Of a stretch of 64,000 nucleotides of DNA, positions 56,166-64,000 are shown one piece after another. Source of the DNA: Owenia fusiformis (taxonomy: Eukaryota; Annelida; Polychaeta; Sabellida; Oweniidae); assembly GCA_903813345.2 (NCBI GenBank), contig CAIIXF020000003.1, forward strand, positions 13,654,931 to 13,718,930, in the 5' to 3' direction. A program made the position numbers and the translations under genes. Under the pieces are notes generated by a model. That model ran no database searches, had not been told where the DNA came from, and saw nothing but the letters and a program-made list of their open reading frames with translations. Within the stretch, counting starts at the first letter, position 1; every line of letters starts with the position of its first letter.

Positions 56166-56819
56166 CGAAATGATCTGAATCTTGGAATTTCGTGAGAGCT
56201 AGTAGAGACAATTCCACAGACGAAAAGTATATGCTCTGATATAATCCAATGCCGGGGAAAAGATTGAAATCTTTTGATTGATTATTAAAAAACGAGGATT
56301 TTCGGTACATAACCCCATATACCACGGGATAGCTCCATATGTCCCCTTTCAAATCCCCCCCACAAATTGTGCATAGATCACCCATTGAACCAATTAAACC
56401 ATGTTCAACAGATTTCAAACTCAAGACCACCGTCACAAAATATCAAATATTTGAAGTGAACCGAATCATTTCGTCATACCTTTTGTAAAATTATATACAC
56501 CAGATAAACAAAATAAAATATAAAATCTGTACATTTTCACTAGTGATCACAAGACAAAATCGTATGGAATAACTTCGGATAAGCTAGTTATTAAGCTTGT
56601 TATTATGGTCTTACTAGTGGTTATTATTGAGTAATGGTACAGGTATTCGATATGGTATTGCAGCTTACACTTAAGTAATGGTACACGTATCCTTGGATTT
56701 TAGGCCCGAATACCGAGGTTTATTTTTTTAATTATCGTGTATTATTATTTTGTGTTGATATTAGTTAACCATCTAACTATTGGCATGATATGATAACCTT
56801 GTTATATTAATATAGCGCA

Positions 56820-57066
56820 TAGGCGTAGCCAGGGGGATGCGATGGGTGCGATCGCACCCCCATCCCCTCCATAACCAATGAAAATAGAACCATTAGATAG
56901 AAGAAAAAAGTCTTAAAATGCTTTTTATTTGAAGCTTCTAGCTCGATTTTGAACGAAGTTGCACCAATTTTTGTAAAATTCAAAACAAATCTTCAAAAAC
57001 ATTTTTTATGCCACGATCGCACCAAGCCCCCCCCCCCTCCCCCCGACTGAAAGCTGGCTACGCCAC
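56820..57066. mobile_element. GC-rich palindromic MITE, GGCGTAGCCAG ends
   Basis: Starts ATAGGCGTAGCCAGGGGGAT and ends CTGGCTACGCCACTG. GATGCGATGGGTGCGATCGC inside is partly palindromic. CAGTGGCGTAGCCAG ends are widespread among hAT-type MITEs. A truncated relative with a 29-nt G-run lies at 59930-59990. Confidence 0.6.
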
Positions 57067-58000
57067 TGTAACGTGTAATCAATACCCTACATTTTGTATG
57101 TTCAATTTGTATACTAAAAACTGTTATTAATCCACAAATTTAGATGACGACAAGATAAAAATTCGAATCAAGAATGAAAAGGTGTCTAAGTATATAAATC
57201 TTAAGGGTAATGCATATTTGAATTAAACAGAGGCGGGTTAATTTATATTGTGCTATGAATTACGCTTTTATTCAAAATTGCAGCTAAGATGCCTGTTTTA
57301 TGAAAAATATCACGGAAGATGTATTCTAGATATCAGTAGTATTCTCAGAAATTTATTATCCGAAACGGATAACATCTAGCCACTCAGACAAACAATCGCA
57401 GACATAGGCTAAGCTTGTTTATTTACCAGTTAGATTTGTTGACTTACCGATCCGTATTTCAATCTCCGGGATGACGTTCTTTTCAATTTGTATTTGCGTG
57501 CAGTGTAATATAAGTTGATACTTTTGTTCAAAAATGTACTTTTAATGGCTTTTTTATGCCTTTTATTTTCAAATTATGTTTTGTTTTGATGTCAGTGTGA
57601 AAAGTCAAGAAACGTCAACCCCGACTTTTAATTAAAAAATGTTGGTTAATCACTTATGGCAAATCACAAGGTTGATGATGTCAACGGACCATGATCGTGG
57701 AAGGCTATCAATATCAGGTGTATATCGCATAGAAAAAAAATATAGCTAATTTTTCGCACTGATATGATGATGACTATTGGGCGTACATACTCGTTCTGTC
57801 ATGTTACTTACATTTCATTTGCAAGTTGTCCACATATTAATCCGGCGTTTTGTTTAATCAAATTTCCCGCCCCTTGAGGTTTCCGACCAATGCATCAGTT
57901 AATATTTTCAGAATACAAATTTTCCATTTTCATTTCTCTGATAGATAAAGTCTCATTTTGAATCTGTTCGTGTATTAAAGAGTATGCTTTTATAATGCCG

Positions 58001-58130
58001 TGGTCACATTTGCTCAGATTTTCAGCACCGGCGCCCGGCCGATGAGTATTTTGTTCAAAATTGTATTCAATTCTGAACAAAATACTCAATCGGCCGGGCG
58101 CCGTAATGAAAATCGGAGCAAATGTTACCA
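58001..58130. repeat. Near-perfect palindrome of 130 bp
   Basis: TGGTCACATTTGCTC at the left pairs with GAGCAAATGTTACCA at the right. Arms of about 60 bp include GGCGCCCGGCCGATGAGTAT and its complement. The central loop is a few bases. Likely a tiny fold-back element. Confidence 0.8.
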
Positions 58131-58552
58131 AGTCATAACTGATGAAAAATCAAATGAGAACATGAACATGGATAATAGGGGCACTATCACGCTGCGTGCA
58201 GAGTCTAGTTATAAACTACGAGAAGACGAAACTCTCATTTAAGAAGTGAAGTTGAACAAATGCAAAGGGTAGGGTACTATAGAAGGGGATCATATAAAAG
58301 CACGATCTATTTCACAACGCCTTTAACTTTTGTTCTTCAACTGTTGCCCTTTGTGCATTTCAAAAATAAAATATCTCAATCTGATTTGTTCCACCTTTCT
58401 TTTCGCTCAGTTCTGCAATATTATGTCCGTATGTTGTTTAGGATTATGTCATTTGCGAAATAGCTGTAAGACATTATGAGAATGAATATGGGAGTTTCCA
58501 CGATAATGTTGTTCACATGATTTTATACACATACCTGCATAACAATCGGAGA

Positions 58553-59230
58553 CAGAAGTCTTAATATTGTCCAATAAAAAAAATAAGAATCTAACATTTA
58601 ATGATAACAAAAGGATTAATTGCTTAGTTCTCTTTGTTTTAGTCTTTGTTTTCTTAAATGCGGAAGTGTACCAACATAACCTAGATTACATAAGAGATCA
58701 TCTAACAGTCTAAAATTGCTTTTAATTGCAAGTTAATGCATTCCGACCAAAATTTGTATACCTGTAATTTTGGGGGGGGGGCGATGTTACATCACATAAC
58801 TACAACGTTCATATAGAAATATACAATAAGCATGTCCGTATAAAAGCTTAAATTATAAAAACTCATTTCAAAGTCATTCTGTTCATGGGAGCGTCAAGTT
58901 ATGAAAAACAATGCTAAACACTCAAACAAATCGACTTGATTACCTTTGAAAACTTCTTGAGAGGAAATGGACAAATGTATTTTTCTAACTCATTAGAACG
59001 TCTGTCTGATTGAAACTCTATTTTTTAAATACAAACATAAATGATTTAATCTTGGTCAGAAGTCTGAACATTGTCCAACAAAATAATAAGAATCTAACAT
59101 TTAATGATTACAAAAGGATTGATTACTATATAGTCTTTGTCTTAGTCTTTGTTTTTCTAACGGCGGAAGTGTACCAACATCACCTTGATTACAGAAGAGA
59201 TCATCTCACAGTCTAAAATTGCTTTTAATT
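58553..59230. repeat. Direct repeat of about 170 bp, spaced about 500 bp
   Basis: AAGAATCTAACATTTAATGA, GCGGAAGTGTACCAACAT and AGTCTAAAATTGCTTTTAAT occur in both 58568-58730 and 59070-59230, in the same order and orientation. Confidence 0.75.
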
Positions 59231-59926
59231 CCCGGGTTTTAATCCGGGGTTTTAATTACATTTTATGTATAGACTTTTTTGCCTCTATTCTCATTTTTAA
59301 ACCTGTTTCTGTTTGCTTATTTAACAATTGTGATAAATTATTCAGTTAGTGTCGAAATCAAAACAATTTTCTACATTATAGTCCCCTCCTCTTGCACTGC
59401 CTAAATATTAAAATAAGCCAGTCTGATTGCGAATTTACAAATCCTGTAAAAGTAGCTTCAAACCGCCTTTTAATCAGAGAAAACAATAAGTTAATTCATC
59501 TGATTGCGAAAATACGAATCAATCTGATTATCTGATCTCCATGCTATTTGATTCGTGCATTATCTACAAGTCAGTCGGGCAAGGGTGAAATTATTTCATT
59601 TGAAAACAGAAATAAATATCAGAACCCCTCTAGCATAACTATTCGGAAGAAATTCATACAAAAAATAAGGTACACAACTGATGAAGGGTCCCACACAATG
59701 CACACACCCCTCTCCTCCTCCTCCGTGTTGGCCCACACACGACCATATTTGACAATTTTTCTAAAAGCGTTTTCCCCGGGAATATCGTGTAGCGGTTGCC
59801 AGAAGTCGCACAGCTTGGGAGTCAGGGTATCCTGATCCATGCCTCAACGCCTGGCGGGTCTGATATTTAGAGGGGGCGCAAGAATTATTAGGGGAAGGGG
59901 TAAATGTGAAAGTTGCCAAAATATCC

Positions 59927-59995
59927 ATAGGTGTAGCCAGGAGGGGGGGGGGGGGGGGGGGGGGGGGGGTGCGATGGGTGCGATAACAATAGGCT
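59927..59995. repeat. Truncated GTAGCCAG repeat with a long G-run
   Basis: TAGGTGTAGCCAGGA is followed by about 27 G, then TGCGATGGGTGCGAT. It matches the left end of the 56820 MITE, where the G-run is only five. Confidence 0.65.
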
Positions 59996-59999
59996 TTAT

Positions 60000-62900
60000 A
60001 TATGCTTTAATGTTTTATTTATCATGATGCTTCTATGTAGCCTATTAATTACAGTTCTTTTTGCAATATAAAACTGGTATGTTTATGCAAATTCCGATTG
60101 GACTAATATAAAGGGATATTGTTTCATTATGTGGACTTGAGAAAGTCCGACATACTCATTGCTTTCAACCCAAAACTTAAAATAGGAAGTTATCAAGATC
60201 CCAAGAACACGATCGCTACTTACACAATACGTTTGTAGAATCCCGGCGATCGAAATGCAATCAAACTTTCGCAATCAGGTGCCTAATTAGTCTTTTGATC
60301 TCTAAAGTTTTACGACTGAACGTTTCAATGAACTCGTGAGAAGCAAACGCAATCATCAGATAAACATTTTTCTAGTAAATCTAAAATAGAGTAAAACCCA
60401 GGGAAAAAGATCGCGTGTTCATAGAAATTAGGCATATTTCAATTTTGAAATAACAAAAGTCAGTCTCGGAAGAATTTTCCAAGCATTCCCTGCTTCGATG
60501 CGTTTTTATTGCAAGGGCCGTTTAGCGCCGATATGAATTCATTATAGGGCATTAGGGTTGTGCTTTATTTGTTTTATTTATATAAATGTTATAAAATGTG
60601 TACGACACTTTAATGAATTATTTTTAGGGTTACAATGCATATTTGACTTTTCCCTCTAAACGTTTAAATTCATCTTTATACTTTTCTTAGTTTGCTTCAT
60701 AAAATTAACATTGGATCCTAGACAGTTATCAAATTCTCAGACATTTGATTAATATAGATATTTGTATTTCCTTTGACCAGTGGTGCTGGTGTGACTGAGA
60801 TTCGAATCTAATCTGTTTCATTTTTATGTAAATTGAGAGGAATAAAGTTTTATTTTAAGCGTTTTAACAAACTTAACGTTTGGCGTGCAGCTCAACTTAA
60901 TACACAATCAAAGGACAGAATACAGAAATAAGAACATGCCTTTTATTTGTTATTCAAGCTTGTGGAAGGATAAAGACAAAGGGGTCGCGGCTATCGTGAT
61001 GACGCCATCTTATTTCTAGGAATTATTTCTGCCTCTCATTGCTTAAACCGGCTTCGTTAAACAGTGGCAAAATATATAAGTCGGAGCCAAAAACAAGACT
61101 ATTTTTATATTTAAAACCCCTCACCTTGTCAATGTCTATGCCTGCATCTGGTTTTCCCACATTTGGGAGGGAGCCAATATACACATAGATTACTTACTGG
61201 CCATGGACAGGGGGGGGGGGGGCACAGAAACGAACATTCTGGGGTCATAAGGGATACTTGGGGAAGGGGGAGGGGTGGTGGTGAATAGTGAAGTCCGGGA
61301 GTGAAGTTAAGGGGTACTGAAATCTTTCTTTTGATATTTAGTGCTTGAATGGAGACTTGTTTCCACCTCCCGCATTCTAGTAGAATTTAAATATTTGATC
61401 CAAAGGAGTTATTTTAAATCAAACTTGCATTCCGATTAATTAACACTCCAATGATTGTACCGCTTCACTATTGTCTAAGATAATTATAATGAATTCACGG
61501 GACACTATAGTCTTCCTTTTAAACTTTAGTGGTTGGATGGAGACTTGTTTCCCCACCCCGTACACAAGTAAATTTGTAAATTTTAAATATTTGATTTAGG
61601 AAGGTATTTGCAATCAAACTCTGATGATGCAAGACTAGTCAGCCAAGACTAAATAAAATTATGAACTTATTATCATTTAGACTATTGAGTTCATTAAATT
61701 ATAATTCCATAAATATCATATTTAATCCTGTCAACACAATAATGGTATTAATTGGCATGATATGTAGTCAGAGACGGTTTAAAAAGTTGTTTAGATTAAT
61801 GATAGTATTAGGAAAAATCCTAACTCAAAGTTTTTGTTCTTTCGCAATCCAGAGCAAACCACTCGCCGGGCAAGCATTCTTTAAAAACGTGAAGTTTTCA
61901 CCATGTTGAGCAGTTTTGAAAATTGTCCAATTTGAACCATCGCCTTGTATATTTCTGTAACTGCCCCCCCCCCTTGACACTCGAGTGTAAGAATCCTTTC
62001 CACACTGGAGAACAATCACTGACTGCGATTTGTATGATTGAACATTATACACTTATCATTAATTCGTAAAGAATAGTTTTAAAATAAACAGCTTGTTTTA
62101 TGTTATGATTGGAGTGATGTATGCATAGACAGAAGAATGACACTGGTTTTGAAATATCTTAATTATCCCATTGAATGAATGAATGAAGCCATCCGTCCCT
62201 CTGTCCATTCTTAACTCATACTTGTGGACTGATTTGATTTAAAGGAGAAGTCTCGGTGTAGGACGTGTACACACTAATGAGAACGAATTTTACTCATTTC
62301 TATTTAGGATTCGTTCATATACTAGCGGGGCTTTAGAGCATTTACAAACGCACGAAATGTATTGTTTTAAGGCAACTTTTATGACATATAATGTATTTAA
62401 AGCTGATTAATTTTAGATTATATTCGGTTCAATTTTACAAATAATGAATAGTATTACAGTATATCGAAAAATATACAATAATTTACATTAACTTGCGCAG
62501 ACTGCAAACAATGTACATGGTTGGCGCGTTCTTGATAATAAGAATTAAAGGTTGAACTTAAAAATCAAACATTTTCTTTTTTAAACATAATAAATCTTTA
62601 AATCAAGAAAATAAAAATAAGATTGATGATTGAACTTTTCATAGTCAACTGCGACTGTGTCGACGCATGTTTATTTACTTAGCTAATTAGATATGTAAAA
62701 TTGTTAATGGCCGCAACGGATAATACGTAAGCTGCTGTTCGGATAAGACATTTCTATATGATTAATAACAAATCCCGGACAGAATGTTATTCAACAGTAC
62801 TTGATCTTATCAGTTATTATTCAATTTGGATAATAAATCTATTATCTAGTCGTATTGATGTTTATTATATAGTGTTTCTCGTTGTGGATTGCACTGATAA

Positions 62901-63180
62901 ATCTTAATTTCAATCAACCATTATCCCGATTTTAAATTTAGATTTTTGTTACCTTTTCACTAGCGCCCTCTGTATGTTCATTAGACTTCGCGCATGCTCA
63001 GGAGAAAAATCAACCAATCGCGTTTATGAATCAATTTTTCGCATGCGTCTTACAAGGGTAAAGCAATTCGTATTAAAAAACGAACCAATTTGAGATAACC
63101 CGATATCAAAATATCTATTTTTCTAGGAAAAAACCTGGAAACTCACTTCAAAAAATAAAAAGCGGACTGACGGCGTATTT
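60000..63180. other. Non-coding region with local duplications
   Basis: TGGAGACTTGTTTCC and TTTAAATATTTGAT recur at about 61351 and 61539 (period near 190 bp). G-runs lie at 61210-61222 and a C-run at 61965. A copy of the 15186/21362 dispersed repeat is at 62255-62400 (GAACGAATTTTACTCA). No gene recognised. Confidence 0.5.
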
Positions 63181-63183
63181 TCT

Positions 63184-63240
63184 ATGCTGGGATCTAAGAT
63201 TTTTAGTATAGATGAAGTCTTCTTGGATCTTTCGAATGAG
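63184..63240 (+). CDS. Possible first coding exon of a further gene
   Basis: ATG at 63184 reads MLGSKIFSIDEVFLDLSNE and meets a near-consensus donor, GAG|GTAAGT, in phase 0. Upstream are two palindromic GCATGC cores resembling NRF1 sites (about 62991-63000 and 63041-63048) and CCAAT-type boxes, as in TATA-less promoters. A dispersed repeat starts directly after the donor. The product is not recognised, and the rest would lie partly or wholly beyond the window. Confidence 0.28.
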
Positions 63241-63244
63241 GTAA

Positions 63245-63360
63245 GTCTCTAGTTCGAATTAAAGACAATCGTATCAACTTGATCAAAAGTTGAGTTTTGA
63301 CGAATAATTTTAATATGCGCAGAAGTCCCATTTTCGTAGTACCATATTGAGTGATCACTT
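63245..63360. repeat. Dispersed repeat R1, right-end copy
   Basis: TCTCTAGTTCGAA, GACAATCGTATCAACTTGA, AAAAGTTGAGTTTTGACGA and ATGCGCAGAAGTCCCATTTT match 33880-33975. Confidence 0.75.
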
Positions 63361-64000
63361 TCACAGTTGTCATCTTTTTGCAATGATAACATGTCATTAA
63401 TTCTTAAAACGCGTTTATTTGGCTTATCCGAAGCAAAATTTCAAGTCAAGTGGCGTATTAATTTTGGCTTCATTTTTGTGAATTTCAATTTCTGTCAGTA
63501 GAGAGAGGGGCAGTGTCGTGATCGATGTTTGGCTCCTAATGAGTCTAGTGTCAAAATAATGTAGCTTAGACATTGCTTTTGAACCTCAGATAGGCCAGTG
63601 GGGCCACATAAACCCATACCTCGAGATAAAAAGGCAGGCGTTTAGCCTTTTGCCCGTTGACTAGTATGGTGACGTGAATTAGGGTCGTTTTGCTTTTATT
63701 TCAATAGAGAAAATTTCAAGATAATTAGGGAAGTCATGGCTTTTCAGTCGGTATGCATTAACATGTTGTCCTTATAACATTCACTCTTAAAGGGTGACGC
63801 ATATCGTTTAGCAAATCGAACGCTCGTTTCTGGTGTTGCTCACCGTTTAGTATAAAAGGCCCGATCCCGGAATAATACTCAAGGGTTCACAGGTTCGAGG
63901 TCGTTGTGTCAACACCTCTAACTGTTATATAGCATAAGTATATTATAGATCGTCACACATTTATAAAAGGGTGATTTTTATTTTGACAAATCAATTCCAC

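Noticed and set aside
58000-58242. Open frames on both strands across 57895-58242
   Set aside because: They arise from the palindrome at 58001-58130 being read in both directions.

Overview
The window is metazoan nuclear DNA: AT-rich, intron-rich and crowded with DNA-transposon relics. The only confident host genes are two paralogues of the VWDE type (von Willebrand factor D and EGF domain proteins) arranged head to head. The domain mix (uromodulin-type D8C, VWD, EGF, cysteine-rich repeats, a membrane anchor) suits a marine invertebrate, perhaps a deuterostome or a lophotrochozoan. I cannot name the phylum from sequence alone. No rRNA gene, intact tRNA, CRISPR array or prokaryotic feature was seen.

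Layout. 1-12.7 kb: no confident host exon. It holds a 6.5-kb inverted-terminal-repeat element, a pogo-like MITE, hAT and LINE coding scraps, a 3.8-kb fold-back element and a 770-bp element with a 26-bp perfect TIR and 5-bp target duplication. 12.7-22.3 kb, minus strand: 5' part of VWDE-like gene B (five exons: signal peptide, two D8C exons, a small exon, a linker exon), running off the left edge. One of its introns contains a 5.5-kb TIR element whose interior looks like a serial array of short hairpins. 22.3-25.6 kb: divergent intergenic region with a tandem duplication, a MITE and a tRNA-like fragment. 25.6-55.7 kb, plus strand: VWDE-like gene A, 21 coding exons with consistent phases, predicting a protein of about 1332 residues: signal peptide, EMI-like Cys-rich segment, D8C, a VWDE linker region, VWD, EGF, three Cys-rich repeats, one transmembrane helix and a short tail. 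Its introns hold many elements, among them a full-length but decayed Tc1-like transposon and two of the three elements with RSS-heptamer-like ends. 55.7-64 kb: downstream repeats, palindromes and homopolymers, ending in a possible first coding exon of another gene at 63184-63240.

Genes A and B share intron positions, phases and three exact exon lengths (204, 171 and 66 nt) across the D8C region, so they arose by inverted duplication. B lacks the EMI-like exons of A: its signal exon joins the D8C exon directly. Both products should enter the secretory pathway; A is anchored in the membrane.

The most unusual signal is the 5.5-kb hairpin-rich element (15826-21356). Near its right end four hairpins keep the same 13-nt loop, TGGACTNACAACC, while their stems differ yet stay paired, which points to selection on nucleic-acid structure. 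A second theme is three TIR elements ending in CACGGTG or CACTGTG, each flanked by real or near 5-bp duplications, as in Transib/RAG-type transposons.
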